Source of the DNA: Thermophagus xiamenensis
Lineage (GTDB): Bacteria > Bacteroidota > Bacteroidia > Bacteroidales > Marinilabiliaceae
Length of the DNA: 59,233 bases
Direction of reading: 5' to 3'
NCBI RefSeq assembly: GCF_900112795.1
Contig: NZ_FONA01000025.1
Coordinates: 1 to 59,233 of the forward strand
A program made the position numbers and the translations under genes. The notes under the pieces were generated by a model that searched no databases, had not been told where the DNA came from, and was given only the letters and a program-made list of their open reading frames with translations. Shown in pieces: positions 7,160-16,450 of this stretch. Position 1 is the first letter of the stretch, and the number at the start of each line of letters is the position of its first letter.

Positions 7160-10100
7160 ATGCGAAAATTAATTGAGACTTTTGTACGATATCCTTTTTA
7201 TGCCAATTTGTTCATTTTGGTAATTATCGTTTCCGGTATTTATGGCTTTTTGCAATTAAATAAGTCGTTTTTTCCGGAAGTGGAAACACGAAATATTTAT
7301 GTTACTGTAAGCTACCCGGGTGCCAGTCCGAAAGAGATGGAAGAGGGAATAACCTTACGAATTGAACAGGCCATTCGTGGATTAGCGGGAATTAAGGAGA
7401 TAACTTCCACGTCGCGGGAAAATTTTTGTCAGGTCAGTATCGAAACAACCGGTGAATTTGATATAGATGAGGTTTTGCAGGAAGTTAAAAATGCCGTTGA
7501 CGGTATTTCCAGCCTGCCGGTCGATGCCGAACGACCAATCGTGTTTAAACGTCGTTCTTCAACTCCTGCTATTCGATTAGGATTATATGGCAGTGCCGAC
7601 TTGATGCGTCTCAAAACCCTGGCTCAGAGGATTGAGGATGATTTTTTGCAGAGTGGACTGATGAGCCAGATCAGCATTGGAGGCTATCCGTCAGTGGAAA
7701 TAGCTGTGGAAGTAAATGAAGAGATGTTGTTACGCTATGGTTTGACCCACGCCGATATCAGTGAGGCCATAGCACGCAATAATCGTGATATTTCGGGAGG
7801 AGAGCTGCGAAGTGATGAACAATATTTAATTATTCGTGCGCGGTCGCGAACCGTCGATCCTGATGAAATTGCTGAATATGTGGTTACTGCCGATGCTAAT
7901 GGACAGCTCATCCGAATTCGTGATTTGGGAAATGTGTACCTGCAATTTTCCGAAACGCCGAGTGGTGCCTGGCTGAACGGTAAAAGAGCACTATTCCTTA
8001 CAATAGATAAGTTGATAACCGAAGATTTGGAAGCCATTTCCAACTATGTCAATGAATATGTGGAGGAATTTAACCGTTCACATGATGATGCGGAATTAAT
8101 TGTGACCTTCGACTTTCTGGATCTGTTAAATTCCCGCCTTCATCTGCTTTATAAGAACGGGGGAATGGGTCTGGTTTTGGTGATTATTATTCTGGCATTT
8201 TTTCTGAGTTTCCGTCTTTCCATGTGGGTGGCATGGGGTATTCCTTCCTCATTTCTGGCTATGTTTGTAGTGGCCGGAATGTATGGCGTGACCATTAATA
8301 TGATCTCATTGTTTGGGATGATCCTCGTTGTGGGTATTTTAGTAGATGATGGGATTGTAATTGCAGAGAATATCTATTCGCATTTTGAGAGAGGAAAATC
8401 GCCCAAGCAAGCAGCCGTGGACGGTACCCTGGAAGTGTTGCCGGCGGTATTGACATCGGTAACAACAACGATTTTGGCCTTTTTACCGTTGATGTTAATT
8501 CAAGGTAATTTGGAGCGGATGCGTGAAATGGCCTTTGTGGTAGTGGCAAGTTTGGCGTTTTCTCTGGTCGAAGCCTCTTTGGTACTTCCGGCCCATATCG
8601 GGACACCTCATATTTTGCAAAGGAGAAAGGAAGCACTTAATTTCGGAAACCGTTTTCGTGACCGATTGGAAAGTATAATAGTTTGGATGCGAAACAGGTT
8701 ATACGGGCGCTTGCTGCGTTTCATTCTACGGCACAGGCATATTTCTTTAGCCGTTCCGGTTGCATTGATACTTATTACCGCAGGTCTTTTTGGCGGAGGT
8801 TTTATCGCTTCCACTTTTTTTCCAAACATACCTCCCGACAGTTTTAATGTGAATGTGGCTTTTACGCCGGGAGAAGGGGAACGTCAAACCTACGAATATT
8901 TGTTAAAATTTGAACAAGCCGTATGGGAAGTGAATGAAGCTCTGAAAGAAGAGTATAACGATACTTCCAATTTTGTCAATTACACCTATTTGGTGATGGG
9001 AAGTGCTTTCGATGGTGAAGAAAGCGGGCCGCATGCCGGACATATCGCCGTTAACCTTCGTAATCTGGAGGGAAGCGAAGTGTCGGCATTCGACATTGCC
9101 ACCCGGGTTCGGGAGCATATAGGTAAAGTTCCTGCTGCCGATAAATTTTCGGTTGCCGGTCGAAACCGTTGGGGCGAACCCATATCCATCAGTTTAATGG
9201 GTGATAACCTGGAAGAATTGGATCAAGCCCGTAATTTCCTGCTGGATAAGCTGGAAGATATTCCAGAGATAACTGATGTAATTGATAATGAGGCACCGGG
9301 TGCACAAGAGGTGCGAATTAAATTAAAGCCCAAAGCTTATTTCTTGGGGTTAGACATGTTTGCCATTATGAGCCAGATAAGAAATGCCTTCTTCGGTGCT
9401 CAGGCACAACGTTTACAGCAGGGAAAAGATGAGGTAAGAGTATGGGTCCGTTATCCTCCCGATGACCGCCGACAGCTCGGGCAACTGGAAAATATGAAGA
9501 TAAAAACCGCTCAGGGAGAATATCCTTTATCTGAATTGGTAACATATACTCTGGAGAGGGGGCCTGTGGCTATCCGTCACTTCAATGGGAAAAGAGAAAT
9601 GCGTATTGATGCTGATTTGGTGGACCCTTACGAACCGGTACCTCCTATTTTGGAAAAAATCAGTAATGAGATTATGCCGGTTATGCAGGCGCAATATCCC
9701 GGTGTTTCCTATTATTATCAAGGACAGCAGAAATATGCTGCGGAGTCGCAAAATGAGATCATGAAATATTTTATTCCAGCCTTTGGACTTATTATTGTTC
9801 TGATAATGTTCCATTTCCGATCTTTTGGACAGGGTTTGATAATCATTTCGATGGTTCCTCTTGGATGGCTTGGCGCCGTGTGGGGACATGCTGTTCACGG
9901 TATTCCACTGTCGATATTAAGTGTTTGGGGTATGGTGGCTCTTTCGGGCGTTATTGTTAACGATGCCGTGGTCTTTTTACAGAAATATAATCTTCTTTTG
10001 GAAGAGGGATATACCGTGAAAGATGCCGTGTTCGAAGCCGGACTTTCCAGGTTCCGACCCATAGTTCTAACTACGCTGACGACAACGTTAGGGTTATTCC

Positions 10101-10330
10101 CCATAATTTTTGAGACCAGTCGTCAGGCTCAGTTTTTGATTCCTATGGCCATGGCTCTGGCTTACGGTATTTTGTTTGGGACGGCTTTTATCTTGCTGTT
10201 CTTTCCTTCGATCATCTTAGCTTTGAATGATCTAAGGGTTATATTAAAGTGGATATTTACCGGACGGCGTCCTTCACCTGAAGAGGTGGAAGTTGTTAAT
10301 ATTCACAAACAACAATCCTTTGAATCGTGA
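7160..10330 (+). CDS. RND-family efflux pump (AcrB/HAE1-like), system 1
   Basis: Proton-driven inner-membrane exporter of 1056 residues, the normal length. It has the N-terminal helix, two large periplasmic loops and two blocks of six helices. The TM4 motif GILVDDGIVIAEN carries the adjacent aspartates D396-D397 expected for proton relay; the TM10 counterpart GVIVNDAVVF has Asn-Asp. The N-terminal porter segment VSYPGASPKEMEEGIT is typical of the family. It lies between adaptor and TolC genes (3 bp and 106 bp spacing). Substrate is unknown; the motifs suit HAE-type drug or lipophilic pumps rather than CusA metal pumps. Confidence 0.95.
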   Translation: MRKLIETFVRYPFYANLFILVIIVSGIYGFLQLNKSFFPEVETRNIYVTVSYPGASPKEMEEGITLRIEQAIRGLAGIKEITSTSRENFCQVSIETTGEFDIDEVLQEVKNAVDGISSLPVDAERPIVFKRRSSTPAIRLGLYGSADLMRLKTLAQRIEDDFLQSGLMSQISIGGYPSVEIAVEVNEEMLLRYGLTHADISEAIARNNRDISGGELRSDEQYLIIRARSRTVDPDEIAEYVVTADANGQLIRIRDLGNVYLQFSETPSGAWLNGKRALFLTIDKLITEDLEAISNYVNEYVEEFNRSHDDAELIVTFDFLDLLNSRLHLLYKNGGMGLVLVIIILAFFLSFRLSMWVAWGIPSSFLAMFVVAGMYGVTINMISLFGMILVVGILVDDGIVIAENIYSHFERGKSPKQAAVDGTLEVLPAVLTSVTTTILAFLPLMLIQGNLERMREMAFVVVASLAFSLVEASLVLPAHIGTPHILQRRKEALNFGNRFRDRLESIIVWMRNRLYGRLLRFILRHRHISLAVPVALILITAGLFGGGFIASTFFPNIPPDSFNVNVAFTPGEGERQTYEYLLKFEQAVWEVNEALKEEYNDTSNFVNYTYLVMGSAFDGEESGPHAGHIAVNLRNLEGSEVSAFDIATRVREHIGKVPAADKFSVAGRNRWGEPISISLMGDNLEELDQARNFLLDKLEDIPEITDVIDNEAPGAQEVRIKLKPKAYFLGLDMFAIMSQIRNAFFGAQAQRLQQGKDEVRVWVRYPPDDRRQLGQLENMKIKTAQGEYPLSELVTYTLERGPVAIRHFNGKREMRIDADLVDPYEPVPPILEKISNEIMPVMQAQYPGVSYYYQGQQKYAAESQNEIMKYFIPAFGLIIVLIMFHFRSFGQGLIIISMVPLGWLGAVWGHAVHGIPLSILSVWGMVALSGVIVNDAVVFLQKYNLLLEEGYTVKDAVFEAGLSRFRPIVLTTLTTTLGLFPIIFETSRQAQFLIPMAMALAYGILFGTAFILLFFPSIILALNDLRVILKWIFTGRRPSPEEVEVVNIHKQQSFES

Positions 10331-10436
10331 AACAGATATTTTTCCGGTTATAAGGAGTTTATAAATATTTCAATAAATTGTAATTGTTTGATCGCCGGGT
10401 AGCGACAAAAAGGTAAACAACAAAACATAAAGGCTC

Positions 10437-11747
10437 GTGAAGAAGATTTTCACATATATGATAATCAGCGGATTATTTTTCTTATCCGCAAAAGCTCAGA
10501 ATAACGATAGTGGTTATACCCTTCAGGCTTTAATTCAGACCGCCTTAGAGAATAATTATGATATTCGGATAAGCCGGGCCGATTTGGATATTGCGGGTCT
10601 AAATAATAGCTATGGTAATGCAGGAATGTTGCCTACCCTGATGTGGGAGAGTTCATTAAACAATAGTTTTAATGATCGTTATGGGGAAGATACGAAAAGT
10701 GGGATTGTGCAAAATGGTGTTAGTCTTAACTGGGTTTTATTCAACGGGTTTTCTGCTCATATTCGGAAAGATAGACTTGAAACGTTGGAGCAGCTGGCAG
10801 GAGGAAATCTTGCCTTAGTGGTGGAAAATACGATACAGGCTGTTGTAATGGCCTATTATCGTGCTCTTTTTGTTAAACAGCAGTTGGCATTGCTTCGGGA
10901 AATTATGGAATTGTCGGCCGACAGGCTTCAATATGTTGAAGATCGCATGGCAATAGGAGCGGCAACCAGTTACGATGTGTTGCAGGCCCGTACGGCTTAT
11001 TTAACCGATAAAGCAGCTTATCTGGAACAAGAGGCTACCGTTTCCGGCGTAATTCGGGAACTTAAATATCTTACGGGAATGGAGGAAGGAGAGACTCTTG
11101 AAATATCGGGTGAACTGCAGTTTGATGCTCCTGAGGTTAATCTTGAAGAAATGATTTCTCAAGTAGAGAGTAACAACCGCAGCATTCGCAATCAATATTT
11201 AAATCTGGCCCTGTTGGAGCAGCAAAAACTTTTGGAAAAACGTTCACGCTTTCCTCTTTTGAGTGCAGCTGCAGGTGCCGGCCATAATGTTTATCCCGAA
11301 TCGCTGAACAGTGCTTTGGATGTGGATGGTTTTTCTGATGGTTACTTTTCTTATTATGTGAATTTCTCTTTAAGTTTTACCTTATTTGACGGTAACCGAA
11401 TCAACCGAAACATAGAGATTGCCCGAATGGAAGAGGCTATAGGACAAATTACTCTGCAGGAGATGAAGCACCGTTTAAAAAATCAGATTCTAAATTTGTA
11501 TGATACTTATCAAGTGCGTAAAGAGTTGGTTCAGGTAAGTAAAGAAAATATGGAAGCCTCACGGTTAAATATGCAACTCACCGAAGAGAAGTTCCGGGCA
11601 GGGGCTGTTAACTCTTTTAATTTTCGAGATGTTCAATTGAGCTATCTTCAGACCTCGGTAAATTACTTTCTTTCTGTTCTTGACCTAATTGATACCTATA
11701 CTGAGTTGGTTCGGTTAACCGGTGGTATTGTTGGGGTATATGATTAA
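10437..11747 (+). CDS. TolC-family outer-membrane channel, system 1
   Basis: Outer-membrane exit duct of the tripartite exporter. 436 residues with a signal peptide (MKKIFTYMIISGLFFLSAKA) and two OEP repeats. Each repeat has the long helices and short strand pairs typical of TolC, e.g. LQALIQTALENNYDIRISRA at the start and FSLSFTLFDGNRINRNIEIA opening the second barrel part. Translation starts at a GTG (10437); no better ATG is near and the signal peptide begins right there. Third gene of the adaptor-pump-channel operon. Confidence 0.93.
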   Translation: MKKIFTYMIISGLFFLSAKAQNNDSGYTLQALIQTALENNYDIRISRADLDIAGLNNSYGNAGMLPTLMWESSLNNSFNDRYGEDTKSGIVQNGVSLNWVLFNGFSAHIRKDRLETLEQLAGGNLALVVENTIQAVVMAYYRALFVKQQLALLREIMELSADRLQYVEDRMAIGAATSYDVLQARTAYLTDKAAYLEQEATVSGVIRELKYLTGMEEGETLEISGELQFDAPEVNLEEMISQVESNNRSIRNQYLNLALLEQQKLLEKRSRFPLLSAAAGAGHNVYPESLNSALDVDGFSDGYFSYYVNFSLSFTLFDGNRINRNIEIARMEEAIGQITLQEMKHRLKNQILNLYDTYQVRKELVQVSKENMEASRLNMQLTEEKFRAGAVNSFNFRDVQLSYLQTSVNYFLSVLDLIDTYTELVRLTGGIVGVYD

Positions 11748-11888
11748 GCTATTTGGTTTGTCATAAGTGATTTTGAAGTCGTTTATTTGTTCTATTAATT
11801 TGTGGTTTGTAAAGAGTTTTTATTTGACCCGATTACATTTTATATGCCAAAATAGAATGTTTCTTAATTTTGTTTGGTTAGCCGATTT

Positions 11889-12398
11889 TTATTCATTTGT
11901 TTGCTTAATTACCTCGTCCATATTTAAGACAAGCATATATCCAATGTGGCTGATACGTATATAAAGTTTTTTGGATCCTTGCACTTCTTCCACCTCGCCT
12001 TCAATGCCCTTAAGAGGACCGCTTGAAATCGTCACTTTTTCGCCTTTGCGAAGGCATTCTGCTTCAACAGAAAAATTGAATTGATTTTCGACCGTTCGCC
12101 TCATTGCTTCAATTTCGTGGTCAGGAATTGGAACAGCCTGGCCTTTGTGTGACACATAAGCTACAACCCCATTGGCATTGAATACATCGCGATACTGGCG
12201 GGGGATAATGTTTACAAAAACATAAGAACTGATTACCGGGACTTCTATCCATTTTTTTCGGTCACTCCATTGTCGAAGTTCCCGGCGAAGTGGAAGATAT
12301 ACTTCAATACCCATTTCTTTTAATTGGGTATAAACTTTTTTTTCGGCCCTAGAGCGGGTATATAGGGCATACCATCGGGATTGCTGCTGTTTCTCCAC
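11889..12398 (-). CDS. UpxY-like NusG paralogue (transcription antiterminator)
   Basis: 169 residues: NusG N-terminal domain (WYALYTRSRAEKKVYTQLKE, then GIEVYLPLRRE) and a C-terminal KOW domain (GEKVTISSGPLKGIEGEVEE). Specialised NusG proteins of this type bind RNA polymerase and let it read through long polysaccharide operons; in Bacteroides the UpxY gene is the first gene of such an operon. Here it stands alone: downstream it runs into the convergent tolC gene, upstream is a gap and a divergent-unrelated lipoprotein gene. Either it acts in trans on an operon elsewhere or it is left over from a lost locus. Family assignment is firm; target unknown. Confidence 0.88.
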   Translation of the reverse strand: MEKQQQSRWYALYTRSRAEKKVYTQLKEMGIEVYLPLRRELRQWSDRKKWIEVPVISSYVFVNIIPRQYRDVFNANGVVAYVSHKGQAVPIPDHEIEAMRRTVENQFNFSVEAECLRKGEKVTISSGPLKGIEGEVEEVQGSKKLYIRISHIGYMLVLNMDEVIKQTNE

Positions 12399-12738
12399 AA
12401 TGCTATGTAATTTTATTGGATGACGAAGATAGCTGTTTTGGAATTGTAAAACAAAAAGAAAAGGAAAATGGCTTATAAAATAGGTTATCTATTTCAAATG
12501 GAAAATTTAAACAAGCATAATCAAGAAAGTTAATTTTAGAGCTTATTACTATAAGAAACTTATCGTTACCGACATGAGAATTTTATTCTCACAATGATTT
12601 AAATTTTATACAAATGAACATGGCATTGATGTTTGGACACCAATTAATGGTTCAGAATCTCTATGATTTTTTTAATTAATAATATATAGTATGATGGACT
12701 ATATGGGAATAAGTTTTGAAATAGGGATAAATAAATCA
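12399..12738. other. gene-free stretch with a decayed repeat end
   Basis: AT-rich, no reading frame. At 12601-12626 the sequence AAATTTTATACAAATGAACATGGC resembles the junction of the interspersed repeat family (unit end followed by the ATG of the next unit), the rest of the unit being unrecognisable. A TATCTTCG-like element near 12425 on the minus strand could be the promoter of the NusG paralogue. Confidence 0.45.
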
Positions 12739-13593
12739 TTAGCGCATGGCATGCCGAATTTCTTTCTGAGGCGAATGATGCGTGTTGATGATTTTTTCCA
12801 GTTGCTCAATTTGCTGTAAAACTTGTTTGCGCTCTTTCTTTAACCCGGCAAGTTCACGTAAGACAAAAGATGTTTCATAACCGTCGCGAATGGCTTCTTT
12901 GTCAAATGATTCCATGACAATAAAATAATGTTTTTTGCCAATAAACTGGACTTTGAGCGGTTTGTCGGCATTTGATGCAATAAAGTTTATTATACCGTTA
13001 TCGGCACCATCCTTATAGGTCACAATTTCCCATTTACTTTCACCATCCTGGAAGCGCCTGTTTAGGTAACCATCTTCGGGTACTACTTCAGAGGTTACCG
13101 ATTGTCCTGCATTGTATACTTTAATTTGATTGTGCTGTATCCATGTGCGACCATAATATCTGCTGGATATATAAAATTCGCCATTTGTGTCGAGGTGGGC
13201 ACGAAGAAAGGTGCGATTGTAGCTATTTTCAGGCCTTTGACGTTTATGTATATAAATAGGTTGCGTTCCGTATTCGTCGGAGCGGATAAAATTTTTTAAA
13301 AGAGGTTCCAATTCTTTCTCTTTTAGCGATATCATACTATCCAGATATTGAAGATTGCGTTGTTGTTCGAGGAGTTTAATTTCGTCGAGTATTTTAATAG
13401 CATAAGCTACTTCATCGGTCATATCTATAAATTGATTGATAATTGTATCTAGTTTTAGCTTGGCCAGATTATACTGGCCACTATCACGCAACATAATGGC
13501 CTCATTTAATTTGTTAGAAACAATTTCTTCTCGTGAGGGGCCGCAACTCATCAAACTAAATAATATAAAAAAGGTAATATGTCGTGTTTTCAT
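12739..13593 (-). CDS. putative lipoprotein with helical N-terminal region, unknown function
   Basis: 284 residues. Signal peptide with lipobox FSLMSC (Cys17), so probably lipid-anchored. Residues ~20-95 are charged and helical, with coiled-coil-like heptads (RDSGQYNLAKLKLDTIINQF, then LLEQQRNLQYLDSMISLKEK). The middle part is beta-rich and soluble. The last ~35 residues again form a coiled coil (ELAGLKKERKQVLQQIEQLE). I do not recognise the family. A TAAATTTG promoter element lies 38 bp upstream. No operon partner. Confidence 0.8.
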   Translation of the reverse strand: MKTRHITFFILFSLMSCGPSREEIVSNKLNEAIMLRDSGQYNLAKLKLDTIINQFIDMTDEVAYAIKILDEIKLLEQQRNLQYLDSMISLKEKELEPLLKNFIRSDEYGTQPIYIHKRQRPENSYNRTFLRAHLDTNGEFYISSRYYGRTWIQHNQIKVYNAGQSVTSEVVPEDGYLNRRFQDGESKWEIVTYKDGADNGIINFIASNADKPLKVQFIGKKHYFIVMESFDKEAIRDGYETSFVLRELAGLKKERKQVLQQIEQLEKIINTHHSPQKEIRHAMR

Positions 13594-13630
13594 GTTTCGA
13601 GATATTTGTTTAACGGTGTTGTTAAGAAAG

Positions 13631-13638
13631 CAAATTTA
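13631..13638 (-). promoter_or_regulatory. putative -7 element (TAAATTTG) of the lipoprotein gene
   Basis: On the minus strand the sequence reads TAAATTTG, matching the Bacteroidota consensus TAnnTTTG, 37 bp before the lipoprotein start codon. No clear -33 TTTG was identified. Confidence 0.5.
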
Positions 13639-13661
13639 TCGATTTTTTGGGGCAATACAAG

Positions 13662-13761
13662 ATGAAATGAGCATGACTAACAAAAGTTACCTAAATAATA
13701 ATTATAAACTATAGGTCATGCGAGATCTATTCGGACAATGAGTTAAATAAAATTTATGCGG
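13662..13761 (+). repeat. short ATG-to-ATG repeat unit (copy D0, degenerate, 100 bp)
   Basis: Starts ATGAAATGAGCATGAC, second arm GTCATGCGAGATCTAT at 13715-13730, and ends AAATTTATGCGG before the ATG of the next unit. Clearly older and more mutated than the unit that follows. Confidence 0.75.
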
Positions 13762-13862
13762 ATGAAACGAGCATGGCGGCTGTTGCCACAAAAGGACATG
13801 TATAAATTTTATTAAGCCATGCGAGTTCCATTCGGCCAATGAGTTAAATAAATTATATACGA
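13762..13862 (+). repeat. short ATG-to-ATG repeat unit (copy D, 101 bp)
   Basis: Near-consensus unit: ATGAAACGAGCATGGC at 13762, inverted arm GCCATGCGAGTTCCAT at 13816-13831, end AAATTATATACGA directly before an ATG at 13863. A third, strongly changed unit follows (13863-13924), containing a TCGCCT/AGGCGA hairpin and again ending in ATTACGA before an ATG at 13925. The array is upstream of and co-oriented with the transaldolase gene. Confidence 0.85.
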
Positions 13863-13924
13863 ATGAAACCCTCATCGCCTGTATATTCGAGGCGACAAAA
13901 GAGAGTTAACTAAAATAATTACGA

Positions 13925-14017
13925 ATGAAAATTAAGATTCTAATGTTGTTAATTTATAAATTGTTGATTAATTTGGTGCAAGATAAACCTCAAAACCTAC
14001 TGCTATGTCACAAGTAA
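13925..14017 (+). other. possible upstream ORF overlapping the transaldolase start
   Basis: A 30-codon frame begins at the ATG directly after the last repeat unit and ends with TAA at 14015-14017, 13 nt inside the transaldolase gene (start 14005). It is hydrophobic at its start (MKIKILMLLIYKLLINLV). It could couple translation or merely be chance; there is no homology evidence. Confidence 0.25.
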
Positions 14018-15234
14018 ATATTCCCGAGCAACTGTTACCCGAACTTTTGGATAGATTTAAAGATGAAAAAGTAATTAACCCATCGCAACCTTGTCTCAAA
14101 GAATGTAAAAAAACAGGTAGCGAAATTTGGCTCGATACCGGTGATATGGAAGCAGTTGATCAACTTATCTCGCCTGAGGTGAGTGCCTTGACCACAAATA
14201 ATACTCTATTGAATAAGGAAGTTCAAAAAGGTATTTACGATGGTATAATTAAAGATATAGCTCCTCGATTTAAAGAGATCCCTTCTGAAAAGCGTATTAT
14301 TGAAATAGCTTTCTTATTAAATGCTTTACATGGTCTTAGATTGGTTAAACGTTATGGAGGAAAGGTTAGTGTTGAGCTTCATACCGATCTTTCTCATGAT
14401 GTAGAAGGTATTGTTCACTATGGAAAACGTTTTCATGATATAGAACCAAATCATTTTATAGTAAAAGTTCCGCTGACTCCTTCAGGTGTGTTAGGCGCCA
14501 GAAAGCTACATGAGTTGAATATCCCGGTAAATTTCACCCTTCTTTTTAGTGCCCGACAAAATATGATGGTAGCTCTTTTAGCCAAACCTGCTTATACGAA
14601 TGTTTTTTTAGGTAGAATTGGTGCATATTTGAAACAAAATCGTTTAGGCGAAGCTGAAGGGCCTGGTGAAAAAACGATTCATAATACCCAACAATTGATT
14701 AAAACGCTTAGAGAGGAGGAGGGTATAACTACAAAACTTATTGCAGCCAGTATTCGTGATTACTCGCAATTACCTTTATTATGTGGCATTGATGTTATGA
14801 CTATTCCGCCACAAGTGGTTTCCGATGCCTTGAGAAAAATTAAAGGTCCTTGCCAACCAATGTCCGATCATGATTTTCATGTGGTTTATAAACCTGGTGT
14901 GGCTACTTCCGAGATAAAAATAAATAAGTTATGGGAAGTTTCCGATTTAGAAAAAAAAGTATTTCGTGATCTTGCCCGCCAATTGCCTGAAAATGCATGG
15001 GAGTTAGAGGACCGATTGCGAGAAGCAGGCATTCCTGATATTTTTCCTCATCTAACGCCTGCCGAATCATTATTTATTGATAGTGATGGGAAAATTCCAA
15101 AACATGAACGATGGGCAAATGCCATTTTGAAAGGTGAAATAGCCATTGACACTCTTTTAAACCTTGCCGGATTAGCTGCTTTTACTAATGATCAAAAAGC
15201 TTTAGATGATAGAATTGCCAATTTAATCTTTTAG
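14005..15234 (+). CDS. transaldolase-family protein
   Basis: Transfers a dihydroxyacetone unit between sugar phosphates in the non-oxidative pentose phosphate pathway, via a Schiff base on lysine. The sequence contains the TIM-barrel core: EIWLDTGDMEAV (strand 1 Asp), VSALTTNNTLLNKE, the active-site strand FIVKVPLTPSGV with the Schiff-base lysine, NFTLLFSARQ and FLGRIGAYLKQN. At 409 residues it is longer than classical TalA/TalB or the ~220-residue Fsa type; the extra ~100 residues at the C-terminus (from about LARQLPENAWELEDRL) are helical. It is monocistronic and preceded by three repeat units. Confidence 0.85.
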   Translation: MSQVNIPEQLLPELLDRFKDEKVINPSQPCLKECKKTGSEIWLDTGDMEAVDQLISPEVSALTTNNTLLNKEVQKGIYDGIIKDIAPRFKEIPSEKRIIEIAFLLNALHGLRLVKRYGGKVSVELHTDLSHDVEGIVHYGKRFHDIEPNHFIVKVPLTPSGVLGARKLHELNIPVNFTLLFSARQNMMVALLAKPAYTNVFLGRIGAYLKQNRLGEAEGPGEKTIHNTQQLIKTLREEEGITTKLIAASIRDYSQLPLLCGIDVMTIPPQVVSDALRKIKGPCQPMSDHDFHVVYKPGVATSEIKINKLWEVSDLEKKVFRDLARQLPENAWELEDRLREAGIPDIFPHLTPAESLFIDSDGKIPKHERWANAILKGEIAIDTLLNLAGLAAFTNDQKALDDRIANLIF

Positions 15235-15780
15235 ATCATGCGGTTTGGGATTCTTTGATTATTTGCTTTATTATTAAGGGGTAGAGTTGGGGAAATTTAC
15301 GATTTTAGGTATTCACTATTTGAAGCCTTATATAACTTCTTAATTTGTTTCAAAGTTGACCTTATTACTAAGAAATGAGTATGATCAACTTAAGTTTAAC
15401 GCAATAATAAATTGTCAAAAGTGCTTTGGCAAATGGTGAATTAATCAATTCTATGATTTGTAGGAAGTTGATTTTCCCGTTGGGGCAGGATCATTTCAAG
15501 ACTCTAGCCTTCGGCATGAGCTTTGTTGAGCTATGTCATAAGCCATTCTGGAGGAGAGTCGGAGGGGGTAAACCTTGGCCATAAAAAGTTTAAAACTAAT
15601 AAATTAAGTTGGTTTTTACGGATATTACTGTAATAAATTGCCTGAGACTAAATTTAAATGCTTTGTGTTTCTGAGGGTATAATCTTTCGCTTAGTAAGTT
15701 AATTTTCAATTTCATCAAATAGTAAAACAATTTGGCTAAACTGAATTCTAAATATAACAATGAATTTGGATAAAATTTTA
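15235..15780. other. gene-free stretch, nothing recognised
   Basis: About 550 bp with many stops in all frames. Around 15475-15585 it is richer in G+C than its surroundings and contains GGAGAGTCGGAGGGGGTAAA; it could be a decayed extragenic element, but I cannot classify it. Confidence 0.4.
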
Positions 15781-15788
15781 TAGCTTTG
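15781..15788 (+). promoter_or_regulatory. putative -7 element (TAGCTTTG)
   Basis: Matches TAnnTTTG and lies 54 bp before the preferred start of the pRiA4b ORF-3 family gene. It supports a start at or after 15825. No well-spaced -33 TTTG. Confidence 0.5.
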
Positions 15789-15842
15789 GAAACAAATTAA
15801 TCCAGTTTTTGCGGAATATAAACATTGAATATTGTTAAGATT

Positions 15843-16445
15843 ATGAATATGTTAGCGCCATATATATATCAGGTAAAAGTGGAATTACAAGAAATAGAGC
15901 CATTGATTTGGAGGCGATTGCAAATTCCAGCCGATTTGTTTCTCCATGATTTTCATAAAGTATTGCAAACCACTATGGGATGGGAAAATCAACATATGCA
16001 TGTTTTTATAAAAGGAAAACGTTTTTTTGGTCAAGGGGATATAGAATGGAATAAAGGTACGCTATTTCAAGATTATACTATTGTCAGGGTTAATGATTTG
16101 TTACGTAAGCCTGGGGATGAAATGATTTATCATTATGATTTTGGCGATGACTGGCGACATCGAATAACTTTGGAAAAAGTATTGGCCCCAGACCCAATGG
16201 CATATTATCCCGTTTGTATCGACGGTGCAAGGGAGTGCCCGCCGGAAGATTGCGGAGGACCAATAGGATACCAGGCGTTGGTCGAAGCAGTTAAAGATCC
16301 GTCCAATCCACAACATCGATTTTTTAAAGAATTGTTTCCCGATGGGTTAGATCCTGAATATTTTGACCTTGAACAAATTAACGACATTCTTTTAGAAGAA
16401 GACTATGGCTGCTTACTCCCATTTGATGACCAGGAAGATGAATAA
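15843..16445 (+). CDS. plasmid pRiA4b ORF-3 family protein
   Basis: About 200 residues, almost entirely one pRiA4b ORF-3-like domain: IYQVKVELQEIEPLIWRRLQ at the N-terminus, DFHKVLQTTMGWENQHMHVF, then the hallmark YHYDFGDDWRHRITLEKVL and CPPEDCGGPIGYQALVEAV. The family is widespread in chromosomes, plasmids and mobile DNA, and its biochemical function is not established. The frame is open back to a TTG at 15825; I prefer the ATG at 15843 (or 15849), since family members begin just before the YQVKV strand. Convergent with the LamG-nuclease gene, only 5 bp apart. Confidence 0.88.
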   Translation: MNMLAPYIYQVKVELQEIEPLIWRRLQIPADLFLHDFHKVLQTTMGWENQHMHVFIKGKRFFGQGDIEWNKGTLFQDYTIVRVNDLLRKPGDEMIYHYDFGDDWRHRITLEKVLAPDPMAYYPVCIDGARECPPEDCGGPIGYQALVEAVKDPSNPQHRFFKELFPDGLDPEYFDLEQINDILLEEDYGCLLPFDDQEDE

Positions 16446-16450
16446 ATCCT

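Noticed and set aside
15475-15585. Riboswitch or tRNA-like element
   Set aside because: G+C-rich compared with its surroundings, but no cloverleaf, T-loop GGTTCGAATCC or known riboswitch core could be found.
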